From an uncultured Anaeromusa sp. (GTDB taxonomy: Bacteria; Bacillota; Negativicutes; Anaeromusales; Anaeromusaceae), in the NCBI RefSeq assembly GCF_963668665.1, contig NZ_OY764902.1, forward strand, positions 2,494,001-2,558,000: 64,000 nt of DNA, in the 5' to 3' direction. This document shows positions 18,301 through 26,052 of the stretch, piece by piece. The notes below the pieces were generated by a model that ran no database searches, was not told the origin of the DNA, and saw only the letters and a list, made by a program, of their open reading frames with translations. A program made the translations under genes and the position numbers. Position 1 is the first letter of the stretch; every line of letters starts with the position of its first letter.

Positions 18301-18870
18301 GGCGAAAACATCAACGTGCTGGTTCTGGATACCGAAGTGTACTCCAATACTGGCGGTCAGTCCTCCAAATCGACCCCGGCAGCGGCTATCGCTCAGTTTG
18401 CCGCTAGCGGTAAGAAAACCAAGAAAAAAGATCTCGGCATGATGGCCATGTCCTATGGCTATGTATATGTGGCGCAGATTGGCATGGGCGCGGACAAAAA
18501 CCAAACCCTCAAAGCCATTGCTGAAGCTGAAGCATATCCGGGTCCGTCCCTGATTATCGCTTATGCTCCATGTATTAACCACGGCCTGAAACAAGGCATG
18601 GGCTGCAGCCAGGAAGAAACTAAAAAAGCTGTGGAATGCGGCTACTGGTCCTTGTATCGCTTCAATCCGGAGCTTGCTGAGCAAGGCAAGAATCCTTTCA
18701 CCTTGGATTCTAAAGAGCCTACTGGCGACTTCCAAGCCTTCCTTAAAGGCGAAGTCCGTTATGCTTCTCTTCAGAAGCAAAACCCGGATAATGCGCAAGC
18801 ATTGTTCGCCAAAACAGAAAAAGATGCAGCTGATCGTCGCGCTACCTACAAGCGCCTCGCAGACGCATAA
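15352..18870 (+). CDS. nifJ: Pyruvate:ferredoxin (flavodoxin) oxidoreductase
   Basis: A single 1172-residue chain holding all PFOR domains. It cleaves pyruvate with CoA to acetyl-CoA, CO2 and two reduced ferredoxins, and is the central energy enzyme of many anaerobes. The N-terminal pyrimidine-binding domain begins with GNTAAAYVSYAFTEV; two 4Fe-4S motifs lie near 690 (CIQCNQCAYVCPHA) and 745 (CTGCGNCAQVCP); a proximal cluster cysteine pair CAGCGE is near 813; the TPP site GDGWAYDIGYGGLDHV is near 964 and NTGGQSSKSTP follows. GAGAGGGG precedes the ATG. Codon choice is biased to C-ending codons compared with neighbours, as expected for high expression. Own promoter and terminator; the electron acceptor is probably the ferredoxin at 4050. 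Confidence 0.96.
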   Translation: MKKMKTMDGNTAAAYVSYAFTEVAAIFPITPSSPMAEHVDEWAAQGKKNLFGQPVRVVEMQSEAGAAGAVHGSLQAGALTTTYTASQGLLLMIPNMYKIAGELLPTVFHVSARALAANSLNIFGDHQDVMAARQTGFAMLASNSVQQSMDMALVAHLTALKGRIPFVHFFDGFRTSHEIQKIELIDYEDMAKVTDFEAVDAFRRNALNPDHPVIRGTAQNPDIYFQEREVSNSFYEAIPEMVEAYMQEVYKITGREYHLFDYYGDPEADRLIIAMGSGCEAIEETIDYLRSKGEKVGLLSIHLYRPFSISHFFKYIPKTVKKIAVLDRTKEPGSQAEPLFQDVKTAFYNVKDWQPVIVGGRYGLGSKEFTPAHVVSVFDNLKAAQPKDGFTVGIVDDVTNLSLPLPTEDLDTTPAGTKACKFWGLGSDGTVGANKSAIKIIGDHTDMYAQGYFAYDSKKSGGVTMSHLRFGKSAIKSPYLINKADFIACHNQAYVYKYNVLDGLKPGGSFLLNCIWNEAELETHLPAAMKRFIAKNNISFYTLDAVKIGNQIGLGSRINMIMQSAFFKIADIIPVEDAIKYLKDAVEKSYGKKGQNVVDMNNAAIDQGVNAIVKINVPASWADAPNDLACAEGVKPEFVEKVVDPMNRLEGDSLPVSTFVGVEDGTFPVGTSAYEKRGIAVNVPEWQVDKCIQCNQCAYVCPHAVIRPVLLNDEEVKNAPEGIQTKPAVGAKELHFHLAISPLDCTGCGNCAQVCPAKEKALIMKPLESQLSNCNERWNYATKEVSVKANPVNKLTVKGSQFEQPLLEFSGACAGCGETPYVKLVTQLFGNRMMVANATGCTSIWGASAPSMPYCTDREGHGPAWANSLFEDNAEFGLGMLFGTNAVRAKLADDVAEALKLDLDAELKAAMTDWLEKADSSEGTRERAARLVAALKGNEGKAPVLAEIAKNSDFFTKRSQWVFGGDGWAYDIGYGGLDHVLASGENINVLVLDTEVYSNTGGQSSKSTPAAAIAQFAASGKKTKKKDLGMMAMSYGYVYVAQIGMGADKNQTLKAIAEAEAYPGPSLIIAYAPCINHGLKQGMGCSQEETKKAVECGYWSLYRFNPELAEQGKNPFTLDSKEPTGDFQAFLKGEVRYASLQKQNPDNAQALFAKTEKDAADRRATYKRLADA

Positions 18871-18880
18871 TCGCTTCAAA

Positions 18881-18917
18881 AAAAACAGCCGGTCCCTTGC
18901 GGGGCCGGCTGTTTTTT
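18881..18917 (+). terminator. Intrinsic terminator of the PFOR gene
   Basis: ACAGCCGGTCCC pairs with GGGGCCGGCTGT, followed by TTTTTTG; an A-run precedes the left arm. Confidence 0.93.
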
Positions 18918-19017
18918 GTATTTGCGGTGTTTCTTATTCATCTAATTTTCTTAACAAGGGAAATACAGCATCAGAGGCGAATAGGAAAATGAGCAGAAAT
19001 AGAAAAGAGGGATCTTA

Positions 19018-19728
19018 TTGATAAAAGTAGTTTGTTTTGATTTGGACGGAACGTTGCTGCCCATGGATCAGGGACGTTTTATTAAGGGATATATAGAAGC
19101 CTTGGCGGCTAAGGTGGCTTCCGTTACGCCGGCGCAGCCCTTTATTAACGCGCTTTTGGAGGCGACGGCGGCGATGGTAATGCAGCCGGAGGCGGGACGG
19201 AAAAACGAAGAGCGCTTTTGGCGGCAGTTTTATCGGCGGCTGCCGCTGCCAGAGAATGTGTTAAAACCTTTGATCGACGAATTTTATCGGCAAGATTTCG
19301 ATAGGCTGCAAAAAGAGACCTGTACTGCTGCAGCAGCGGCACAGGCGGTCAAAGCGGTAAAAGAAGCTGGCCGGACGGCCGTCCTGGCGACCAATCCGCT
19401 TTTTCCGCGTTTGGCCGTGGAAAAGCGTGTGGCTTGGGCTGGCATAGCGATCGAGGAATTTTCGCATATCACTACCTATGAAAGCGAATATTATTGCAAG
19501 CCAGATGTGCGGTATTATCAAGATGTGCTGGCTCGACAGAATGTCTTGCCTGAAGAGTGCCTGATGGTGGGCAATGACGTGGAAGAGGATTTGGTTGCCG
19601 GCACGATTGGGGTGCAGACGGTTTTAGTAACGGATTGCCTGATTAATGCCAAAGGCTTGCCGGAGAAGGCTGATCACAAGGTGGAGCTGCAGCAGCTGCC
19701 AGCCTTGTTGCAGGATTTGCTGCGCTAA
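19018..19728 (+). CDS. HAD-superfamily hydrolase
   Basis: A 236-residue phosphatase-like protein with all four HAD motifs: DLDGTLL at residues 8-14 with the nucleophile Asp, the T/S motif in AVLATNPLFPR, a Lys in YYCKPDVRYY and the acidic GNDVEEDL. The helical cap between motifs I and II (about 20-100) is of the C1 type. The substrate cannot be told from sequence. The start is TTG at 19018 with AGAGGG just upstream. No operon partner: PFOR ends with a terminator before it, and a repeat-filled gap follows. Confidence 0.8.
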   Translation: MIKVVCFDLDGTLLPMDQGRFIKGYIEALAAKVASVTPAQPFINALLEATAAMVMQPEAGRKNEERFWRQFYRRLPLPENVLKPLIDEFYRQDFDRLQKETCTAAAAAQAVKAVKEAGRTAVLATNPLFPRLAVEKRVAWAGIAIEEFSHITTYESEYYCKPDVRYYQDVLARQNVLPEECLMVGNDVEEDLVAGTIGVQTVLVTDCLINAKGLPEKADHKVELQQLPALLQDLLR

Positions 19729-19747
19729 GCAACAGAGAAGATAAGCA

Positions 19748-20045
19748 GGAATGAACAAGAGAATCGGAGTCGAGAGAGGGTACGCAAGAGAAAATAAGGT
19801 ATGTGATTTTTTAACAAGAGCATAGGGAGTAGAGTGAGGGTTACGGACAAGAACGGAATTGAGAAAGCGCCCCTAAATGCGGCAATAGCCACACCTAGAG
19901 GCGCTGATTCTTTGTATAAGATTTTCAATAGTAAAGGTGTGGAGATCGGCGGAGAGATTGCCGAGTCACTGCGCGACTCGCAATGACAATAATCCATCCA
20001 TTGACTCTTTCGTGCCCTCCGATTACTCCCTTTACTCCTGTTCAA
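19748..20045. repeat. Cluster of degenerate intergenic repeats, copy 2
   Basis: The 330-bp gap between the converging HAD and dapL genes carries two plus-strand units (19751-19790 and 19811-19855, AACAAGAG, then GGAGT, GAGAGGG or GTGAGGG, ACG) and one minus-strand unit (20001-20045). Between them lie an inverted repeat AGCGCC/GGCGCT (about 19864-19906) and a hairpin ATTGCCGAGTC/GACTCGCAAT (19957-19984), a form that recurs in intergenic DNA of many bacteria. No gene seen. Confidence 0.6.
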
Positions 20046-20061
20046 AACTTGTACTTCGTAC

Positions 20062-21297
20062 TTAGACTTTTAAGCGAGTTTGGATGCGTTCAATGGCGCG
20101 AATGGTGTTTTCTCTCGTGCCGAAAGAAGTCAACCGGAAATACCCTTCGCCGGAGGGGCCGAAGCCTGCGCCAGGGGTGCCGACAATATTAGCTTCATTC
20201 AGTAGCTTATCGAAAAAGCCCCAAGAATCAATGCCAGCCGGCGTTTTTAGCCAAATATAAGGAGCGTTGACGCCGCCGAAGACGGAGAGCCCCATTTTTT
20301 GCAGGCCTTCGCGAATAATCCGGGCATTTTCCATGTAGTAGTCAATGGTTTCTTGCACTTGGGCTTGGCCTGCTTCAGAGAAGATGGCTTCTGCGCCGCG
20401 CTGAATAATATAAGGAACGCCGTTGAATTTAGTAGTGTGACGACGGTTCCAGAGCGGATTCAAGGAGTGGGCTTCGCCGCTTTTGGTATAAGCCATCAGT
20501 TCTTTAGGCACAACCGTGTAGGCGCAGCGAGTGCCGGTAAAGCCAGCTGTTTTTGAGAAGGAGCGGAATTCGATAGCCACTTCTTTGGCGCCCTCAATTT
20601 CATAGATGCTATGAGGAATATCCGCCTCGCGAATGTAAGATTCATAGGCGGAATCAAAGAGAATAATGGATTTATTGGCTTTGGCGTAATCCACCCATTT
20701 TTTTAGTTCGCTTTTGGAAAGGGTGGTGCCTGTAGGGTTATTGGGGCAGCAAAGATAAATCATATCCACTCGTTCTTTTGGGAAAGAAGGAATGAAGTTG
20801 TTCTCTGCATTGCAAGGCAAGTAGGTGACATTGGCAAAGCGACCGTCTTCCTGCAGGGTTCCTGTGCGGCCCGCCATGACATTGGTATCCAGGTACACTG
20901 GATAAACCGGGTCAGTAATGGCTACCGTGCAGTCACTGGAAAAGATTTCTTGAATGTTGGCGACGTCGCTCTTGGAACCGTCACTGACGAAGACCTCATC
21001 CGTTCCGAGTTGAATGCCGCGGCTAGCGTAGTCGTGAGCGATAATTTTTTCCACTAAGAAAGCATAGCCTTGTTCCGGGCCATAACCGCGGAAGGTATCG
21101 CTTGAGGCCATTTCGTCAACCGCTTTGTGCATAGCCTCAATAGAAGCTTGCGGCAAAGGACGAGTTACGTCTCCTATGCCTAAACGGATAATATCCGCTT
21201 CGGGGTTTTCTTCTTTGAAGTGATTCACGCGACGGGCGATCTCCGCAAATAAATAGCTTCCTGGTAATTTTAAGTAGTTTTCGTTTAAAAAAGCCAT
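20062..21297 (-). CDS. dapL: LL-diaminopimelate aminotransferase
   Basis: A 411-residue PLP enzyme that converts tetrahydrodipicolinate directly to LL-diaminopimelate, bypassing the acylated intermediates of lysine and peptidoglycan synthesis. Family marks are the opening [19 protein letters not shown], the DGSKSD segment, NNPTGT and the PLP-binding Lys249 in [13 protein letters not shown]. Length matches the DapL family. AAGGAG lies before the ATG. The -10-like TATAAT about 35 bases upstream suggests its own promoter. It is divergent from ferritin and stands alone. Confidence 0.94.
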   Translation of the reverse strand: MAFLNENYLKLPGSYLFAEIARRVNHFKEENPEADIIRLGIGDVTRPLPQASIEAMHKAVDEMASSDTFRGYGPEQGYAFLVEKIIAHDYASRGIQLGTDEVFVSDGSKSDVANIQEIFSSDCTVAITDPVYPVYLDTNVMAGRTGTLQEDGRFANVTYLPCNAENNFIPSFPKERVDMIYLCCPNNPTGTTLSKSELKKWVDYAKANKSIILFDSAYESYIREADIPHSIYEIEGAKEVAIEFRSFSKTAGFTGTRCAYTVVPKELMAYTKSGEAHSLNPLWNRRHTTKFNGVPYIIQRGAEAIFSEAGQAQVQETIDYYMENARIIREGLQKMGLSVFGGVNAPYIWLKTPAGIDSWGFFDKLLNEANIVGTPGAGFGPSGEGYFRLTSFGTRENTIRAIERIQTRLKV

Positions 21298-21400
21298 AAA
21301 AAATCTCCTTTCGAGCCTTAAACGTTTGCTCTTAATTATACAATGGATGCTTTAGAAACGGTAGGGGGGAAGGAAAATAAAGAGAGAAACAAATAGCAAA

Positions 21401-21415
21401 GAATAATGATTATAA
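21401..21415. promoter_or_regulatory. PerR/Fur-like box upstream of ferritin
   Basis: GAATAATGATTATAA matches the PerR consensus TTATAATNATTATAA at 12 of 14 defined positions and the Fur 7-1-7 box at 11. It lies 18 bp before the ferritin -35 box. A second short palindrome, CAATAATTATTG (21424-21435), overlaps the -35. Either regulator is plausible. Confidence 0.5.
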
Positions 21416-21432
21416 TTTACCGTCAATAATTA

Positions 21433-21461
21433 TTGTTTTCATTAGAGACTTATGTTAAAAT
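21433..21461 (+). promoter_or_regulatory. Sigma-A type promoter of ferritin
   Basis: TTGTTT (21433-21438), 17-bp spacer, TAAAAT (21456-21461), 34 bases before the start codon. Confidence 0.55.
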
Positions 21462-21495
21462 AAATATATCAAAGTTCTAAAGGAGGAATTAGATT

Positions 21496-21993
21496 ATGAT
21501 TTCGGCAAAATTACAAAACGCGATTAATAAGCAGATTCAGGTGGAAATGAATTCCGCTAATATTTATCTGGCGATGTCGTTATATAGCGAAACGCAAAGC
21601 TTAGGCGGTTTTGCCTCCTGGCTGCGCATTCAATATCAAGAAGAAATGGAACATGCGTTTAAGTTTATGAACTATCTTTTGGAAAGAGGCGGCACGCCGG
21701 AGCTTTCCCAAGTTGACGCACCGGCAGCAGCTTTTGGAACGCCGTTGCAGATGTTTGAAGAAGTGCTCAAACATGAGCAGTATGTAACAAAATGCATTAA
21801 CGGCTTATATGATCTTGCAGTTAAAGAAAAAGACGTAGCGGCGCAGATCTTCCTGCAGTGGTACATCACAGAGCAAGTGGAAGAAGAAGCGAGCGCTACA
21901 GCGGTAGTCGACAAGCTCCGTATGATTGGCGACAAGAGCGTAGGCGCCATCTTCTATGTGGATAAAGAAATGGGCAAGCGCGCTCGCGGATAA
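21496..21993 (+). CDS. ftnA: Non-haem ferritin
   Basis: A 165-residue four-helix-bundle ferritin, the iron store of the cytoplasm, forming 24-subunit shells. Ferroxidase ligands are in place: Glu17 in QVEMNSANIYLAM, the EEMEHAFKF segment with Glu and His, Glu near 94 and the ITEQVEEE stretch. No haem-binding Met of bacterioferritin is evident. AAAGGAGG precedes the ATG. A PerR/Fur-like box sits before its promoter, which fits iron or peroxide control, and a hairpin terminator follows 10 bases after the stop. Confidence 0.94.
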   Translation: MISAKLQNAINKQIQVEMNSANIYLAMSLYSETQSLGGFASWLRIQYQEEMEHAFKFMNYLLERGGTPELSQVDAPAAAFGTPLQMFEEVLKHEQYVTKCINGLYDLAVKEKDVAAQIFLQWYITEQVEEEASATAVVDKLRMIGDKSVGAIFYVDKEMGKRARG

Positions 21994-22003
21994 GCTGAAA
22001 AAT

Positions 22004-22034
22004 GAAGCCGTCTCCGGCAGGAGGCGGCTTTTCT
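22004..22034 (+). terminator. Intrinsic terminator of ferritin
   Basis: GAAGCCGTCTCC and GGAGGCGGCTTTTC form a stem with a short T-rich tail. Confidence 0.75.
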
Positions 22035-22056
22035 GTTGTACCAAAACTAATAAAAC

Positions 22057-22280
22057 GAACCGCGAAATACACGAAAAACGCGAAAGGGAATTTTATGAGC
22101 TATGCGCTTCTGCATAGACGTCGGTTGCTATGCCGTCCATGGCGCAACCGACCCTAACCGCATCCGGCGGCGTCGTACTCCTGTTAAAATTCCGTAACCC
22201 TCAGTCGAACCCTCCGTGACTCCCGCGACTCTTGTTCAATCTCCGTGCCCTCTCGCGACTCCGGTTCTCCTGTTCACTCT
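22057..22280 (-). repeat. Degenerate intergenic repeats, copy 3
   Basis: The gap holds three blocks. 22057-22090 is GAACCGCGAAATACACGAAA followed by AACGCGAAAGGG, nearly identical to 39745-39780. 22093-22165 shares GCTTCTGCATA and TAACCGCATCCG with copy 1 near 10.0 kb. 22196-22280, read on the minus strand, has two or three AACAGGAG/GGAGTCGCGAGAGGG/ACGGA units. No gene seen before the flavoprotein start at 22364. Confidence 0.6.
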
Positions 22281-22363
22281 TTATATCCTGGCAGGAAAGT
22301 GCTGGGAAAAGGAGAACTAAGACAATAACTAGCTGTTGTAAAGACGAGGAGAGGGGCGAAAGT

Positions 22364-23740
22364 ATGCAGCGAATCGTAGTGATAGGCGGTGTGGCCGCCG
22401 GACTGAAAGCCGCCGCCAAGGTGCGCCGGCTGGATGCTGAAGCTCAAATTACCGTATTGGAGCGAGGCGAGCTTGTTTCCTATGGAGCGTGCGGGTTGCC
22501 GTATTTTATCGGCGGCGAGGTGGAACAGGTTCGCCAACTGATGAGTTCGCCTTCAGGGACGCTGCGTACACCGGAGTTTTTCAAAAAGGCTAAAAACCTG
22601 GATGTTTTGACGCGGATGGAAGCTGTGGCGATCGAACGTGAGGCAAAGATCGTGCATGCTTTGAATTTGGAAACTGGGGCAAAGCAACAATTTGCTTACG
22701 ATAAATTGGTCTTGGCTACAGGCGCCTCGCCGTTGAAGCCGGCCTGGCCTGGCGTAGAAAAAGAAAACATTTTTCATGTATGGCGTCCCCAAGATGCTGC
22801 TGCTATCAGGAGGGGGCTGGAAACGCAAAAATATGAAAAAGCGGTGGTAATTGGCGCAGGCCTAATTGGCCTGGAAATAGCGGAAGCTTTACGCATGTGG
22901 GATGTAGATGTGACGGTAGTGGAAATGAAAAATCAGCTTTTCCCGGCTCTTTTGGACGAAGACATGGCGCAGGAGCTGGAACTGTCTTTGGCGGCTAAAG
23001 GCCTGCAATTTTTGAAGGAAGAAGCAGTGGAAGCCTTTGGCGGCGATGCGCAGGTGCGTGAAGTAAAAACAGACAAACGGACTTTGACGGTGGATTTGGT
23101 GATTTTAGCATTGGGCGCAAGGCCCAATGTAGAGCTGGCTCGCCAAGCGGGGCTGGAGATTGGCACGAGCGGCGCTATTGCCGTGAATGAGTATCTGCAG
23201 ACCTCGGACAAAGCTATTTTTGCGGGCGGAGACTGTGCGGAAAATACGCATAGGGTCAGCGGTGAGAAAGTATTTCTGCCTATGGGCTCAACGGCTAATA
23301 AGCATGGCCGTGTTATCGGTGAAAACCTTTGCGGCGCTGGCGTGAAATTTGGCGGGGTGCTGGGGACGGCGGTGGTCAAGCTTTTTGAAATGCAAGTGGG
23401 GCGAACCGGCTTGAATGAGCGTCAAGGTGCGGCAGCGGGCTTTGAATGCGTCAGTGTGACGGTTGCCGGCTATGATCGGCCGCATTATATGAAGGCAGCC
23501 CGCAAGGTACTGCTGAAGCTTACGGCGGATGCGGTATCACGGCAGCTGCTGGGGATGCAGGCCTGGGGAGAAGGGGATGTTGTGAAACGGGTAGATGTGG
23601 CGGCCATGGCTCTTAGCTTGGGAGCGACTGTTGACAATTTATTTGACGCCGACCTTGCTTATTCGCCGCCGTTCAACAGCCCTATCGACATGTTGGCTGT
23701 TGCTGCTAATAAACTGACGGCTAAACTAGGACGTTGCTAA
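22364..23740 (+). CDS. CoA-disulfide reductase / NADH oxidase-like flavoprotein
   Basis: A 458-residue FAD enzyme of the CoA-disulfide reductase/NADH oxidase/NADH peroxidase group. The N-terminal FAD site is VVIGGVAAGLKAA, the single redox-active Cys is in SYGACGLPYFIGG, the second dinucleotide site is VVIGAGLIGLEIAEAL and the later FAD contact is AIFAGGDCAE. The C-terminal dimerisation domain ends with the YSPPFNSP motif usual in this group. I infer a role in handling oxygen or thiol disulfides in an anaerobe; CoA, polysulfide or O2 as acceptor cannot be told apart. Start at 22364 after GAGGAGAGGGG; the frame extends upstream through a repeat without a ribosome site. Confidence 0.85.
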   Translation: MQRIVVIGGVAAGLKAAAKVRRLDAEAQITVLERGELVSYGACGLPYFIGGEVEQVRQLMSSPSGTLRTPEFFKKAKNLDVLTRMEAVAIEREAKIVHALNLETGAKQQFAYDKLVLATGASPLKPAWPGVEKENIFHVWRPQDAAAIRRGLETQKYEKAVVIGAGLIGLEIAEALRMWDVDVTVVEMKNQLFPALLDEDMAQELELSLAAKGLQFLKEEAVEAFGGDAQVREVKTDKRTLTVDLVILALGARPNVELARQAGLEIGTSGAIAVNEYLQTSDKAIFAGGDCAENTHRVSGEKVFLPMGSTANKHGRVIGENLCGAGVKFGGVLGTAVVKLFEMQVGRTGLNERQGAAAGFECVSVTVAGYDRPHYMKAARKVLLKLTADAVSRQLLGMQAWGEGDVVKRVDVAAMALSLGATVDNLFDADLAYSPPFNSPIDMLAVAANKLTAKLGRC

Positions 23741-23760
23741 CTTAGAAGGCTCTAATTAGG

Positions 23761-23803
23761 GCATAGGTGGGATAGATATCCTACTTATGCTTCTTTTTTT
23801 TTT
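23761..23803 (+). terminator. Intrinsic terminator after the flavoprotein gene
   Basis: GCATAGGTGGGAT and ATCCTACTTATGC form a near-perfect stem, then TTC and a run of ten T. Confidence 0.85.
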
Positions 23804-23908
23804 GCGCTGCCATGGAAAAAAGGAATCTGCTCTTAGGCGTTGAATAATTAAAGATGTATTTAATGCGTTGTTTTATAGAATATATAGGCTGTTTGCATAA
23901 AATAAGAC

Positions 23909-23936
23909 TATACTAAGACCGTATTGAAACCGATAT
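23909..23936 (+). promoter_or_regulatory. Possible flagellar sigma factor (SigD/FliA) promoter of motAB
   Basis: ACCGATAT (23929-23936) matches 7 of 8 bases of the GCCGATAT -10 element; the -35 is only TATA (TAAA expected) at a 16-bp distance. The gene content makes this sigma factor likely, but the -35 is weak. Confidence 0.35.
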
Positions 23937-23981
23937 CATACAAGTAAGGAATACGAAGATGACGAGCAGGAGGTTCTGGTT

Positions 23982-24764
23982 TTGGAGCAGTCAACAATTA
24001 TTGGGGTAGTGTTAGGTCTTGTCGCTGTTTTGGGCGGTATGGTCATAAAAGGGGCAAGCTTAGCGTCGCTGGCGAATCCGGCAGCATTTATGATCATCAT
24101 TTTGGGCACGATCGCATGTCTGTTTAACGCATTCACAATGGAACAACTTAAACAAATGCCGACTTTGTTTAAACAATTGACGCGGTTGCCGGATTTGGTG
24201 GCTAAGCAGCAATTGGTGCCATTGTTTGTGGAGTTGTCTCAAACAGCGCGGCGCGAAGGGATTTTGGCCTTGGAAAGCCGGGTGGATGAAATCTCAGATC
24301 AGTTTTTAAAGAGCGGTTTGAGTATGGTTATTGATGGTTTGGATCCGGATTTCGTGGCAGACGTATTGGATGCGGAAATCCGCAGCATGGAAGAGCGGCA
24401 TCGCAATGGAGCGCTGATGTTTTCGCAAGCCGGTACCTATGCTCCTACACTAGGCGTTTTGGGAGCGGTGGTTGGCTTGATTGCTGCATTGGGCAATCTT
24501 TCGGATATGGAAAAACTGGGGCCGGCCATTGCGGCGGCATTTGTTGCGACTTTGTTAGGTATCTTTACAGGTTATGTGTTGTGGCATCCTTTTGCCAACA
24601 AATTGAAGATTATGTCCAAAAAAGAGGCGGAAATTCGCAAAATGATGGTTGAAGGCATTTTGTCTTTGCAGGCGGGTGATTCGCCTACGGCGATTGAGGC
24701 TAAACTGATGGTCTTTATCCCAGCCAACGAGCGGGCTGGATTGAAGCCTAAGAAAGAGGAGTAG
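23982..24764 (+). CDS. motA: Flagellar motor stator protein MotA
   Basis: A 260-residue inner-membrane protein forming the ion channel of the flagellar stator with MotB. Four membrane helices are visible: two near the start (about 5-22 and 30-50) and two around 145-200, the second pair containing APTLGVLGAVVGLI and AFVATLLGIFTGY. The large cytoplasmic loop between them carries the charged residues that touch FliG. The start is TTG at 23982, with AGGAGG upstream. Six bases separate the stop from motB, so the pair is one unit. No other flagellar gene is in the window. Confidence 0.93.
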   Translation: MEQSTIIGVVLGLVAVLGGMVIKGASLASLANPAAFMIIILGTIACLFNAFTMEQLKQMPTLFKQLTRLPDLVAKQQLVPLFVELSQTARREGILALESRVDEISDQFLKSGLSMVIDGLDPDFVADVLDAEIRSMEERHRNGALMFSQAGTYAPTLGVLGAVVGLIAALGNLSDMEKLGPAIAAAFVATLLGIFTGYVLWHPFANKLKIMSKKEAEIRKMMVEGILSLQAGDSPTAIEAKLMVFIPANERAGLKPKKEE

Positions 24765-24770
24765 TCTCTG

Positions 24771-25535
24771 ATGTCCAGAAAAAAACACCATGAAGAACAC
24801 CATGAGGAACATACTGATGAATCCTGGCTGGTTCCGTATGCCGATATTTTGACGTTGCTCTTGGCCTTGTTCATTGTACTGTTTGCTGCAGCTCAAGTGG
24901 ATCAGAAGAAATTTGAGCAAATTGCAGCTTCACTCAATGTAGCCTTTAGCGGTCAGGCTATGCTGGATAGTGCGCCGGGGCAGCCGGCTGTAACGCCGGG
25001 GCAGCCGCCGACGCCCCAAGGTATGAATGCATCCGGTATGAATGAAGCCAAAGAGCAAGCTTTTTTGAAAGAGTCCATGGATTTGATGGAAGCGCAGAAG
25101 AAGCTGGAGCAATATATCAAGAACAACAATCTTGCAGGGGACTTGCAGACGGTGATGACTGAAGATGGTTTGATGATTCGGATTCGGGACAGCGCTCTCT
25201 TTCCGTCGGGAAGTGCGACCTTGTTGCCGCAGTCGCAACGTTTTGCCGGTGAGATTGCTAAAATGCTGGCCGTATTAAATCAACGGATCACCGTGTCAGG
25301 TCATACGGATAATGTGCCAATTAATACTCGGGAATTTCCATCTAACTGGGAACTGAGCTCGCAACGGGCTGTTAATTTTATGCGCTATTTGATTGCTGAT
25401 GGCTCGGTGAAACCGGAACGTTTCAGTGCGATTGGCTATGGCGAGTATCGGCCGGTTATGACGAATGAAACGCCGGAGGGACGTTCGAAAAATCGGCGTG
25501 TAGAAGTGCTGATTATGCGCTCGACGCGGCTGTAG
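24771..25535 (+). CDS. motB: Flagellar motor stator protein MotB
   Basis: A 254-residue stator subunit with one N-terminal membrane helix after a His/Glu-rich cytoplasmic head. The proton- or sodium-binding Asp25 is in VPYADILTLLLALF. A Pro/Gly-rich linker (about 65-90) leads to a C-terminal OmpA-like domain that grips peptidoglycan (SGHTDNVPI, then NWELSSQRA and GYGEYRP). It follows motA closely and is followed by a strong terminator. Ion type cannot be stated from this sequence alone. Confidence 0.94.
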   Translation: MSRKKHHEEHHEEHTDESWLVPYADILTLLLALFIVLFAAAQVDQKKFEQIAASLNVAFSGQAMLDSAPGQPAVTPGQPPTPQGMNASGMNEAKEQAFLKESMDLMEAQKKLEQYIKNNNLAGDLQTVMTEDGLMIRIRDSALFPSGSATLLPQSQRFAGEIAKMLAVLNQRITVSGHTDNVPINTREFPSNWELSSQRAVNFMRYLIADGSVKPERFSAIGYGEYRPVMTNETPEGRSKNRRVEVLIMRSTRL

Positions 25536-25543
25536 GAAGTGGC

Positions 25544-25588
25544 AAGAACCTCTTGCGTACAAAATGTACTGCAAGAGGTTCTTTTTTG
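25544..25588 (+). terminator. Intrinsic terminator of motAB
   Basis: AAGAACCTCTTGC..GTAC and GTAC..GCAAGAGGTTCTT form a long stem with a TTTTTT tail. Confidence 0.92.
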
Positions 25589-25611
25589 AAACGAAAGAGG
25601 TGTAAACCTGC

Positions 25612-26052
25612 ATGCGCATTATTGGTATCGGGTTGGATTTAGTGGAAGTGGACCGGGTGGCCAAAGCCATTGAGCGGCCCCGCTTTGTAGAACGAGTATA
25701 TACGCCGGGGGAAATTGCCGCCTGCGAGGGGCGCGGCGCTGGACGAACGGCTTCCTATGCAGCTCGCTTTGCCGCTAAGGAAGCATTCCTCAAGGCTTTG
25801 GGTACAGGTCTGCGCGGCGGTACGCTGCAGGATGTAGAAGTGCTAAATGATGCATTAGGCAAGCCTAAGCTGGTAGTGCACGGCTTTTTTGGAGAATTGG
25901 CAGCCAAGCATGGCGTTGTCGACATTCATTTGTCTTTGACGCATACAAGAATGTATGCGGCTGCGCAATGCCTTTTATGGGGAACGGAGGGGTTAGATCA
26001 TGCAAGTAGCGACGGCAGCGCAGATGCGGGCCTGCGATCAAATCACCATTGA
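25612..26052 (+). CDS. acpS: Holo-[acyl-carrier-protein] synthase
   Basis: A 146-residue phosphopantetheinyl transferase that activates acyl carrier protein. Asp9 in GIGLDLVEVDRV and Glu in RFAAKEAFLKALGTG bind the metal and CoA. The protein is about 20 residues longer than usual because its frame continues over the start of the next gene, giving a 53-bp overlap with nnrDE; the tail HASSDGSADAG is thus an overlap product. The order acpS, then the NAD(P)HX repair gene, then endoAI-endoA is a conserved Firmicute neighbourhood. Confidence 0.92.
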   Translation: MRIIGIGLDLVEVDRVAKAIERPRFVERVYTPGEIAACEGRGAGRTASYAARFAAKEAFLKALGTGLRGGTLQDVEVLNDALGKPKLVVHGFFGELAAKHGVVDIHLSLTHTRMYAAAQCLLWGTEGLDHASSDGSADAGLRSNHH

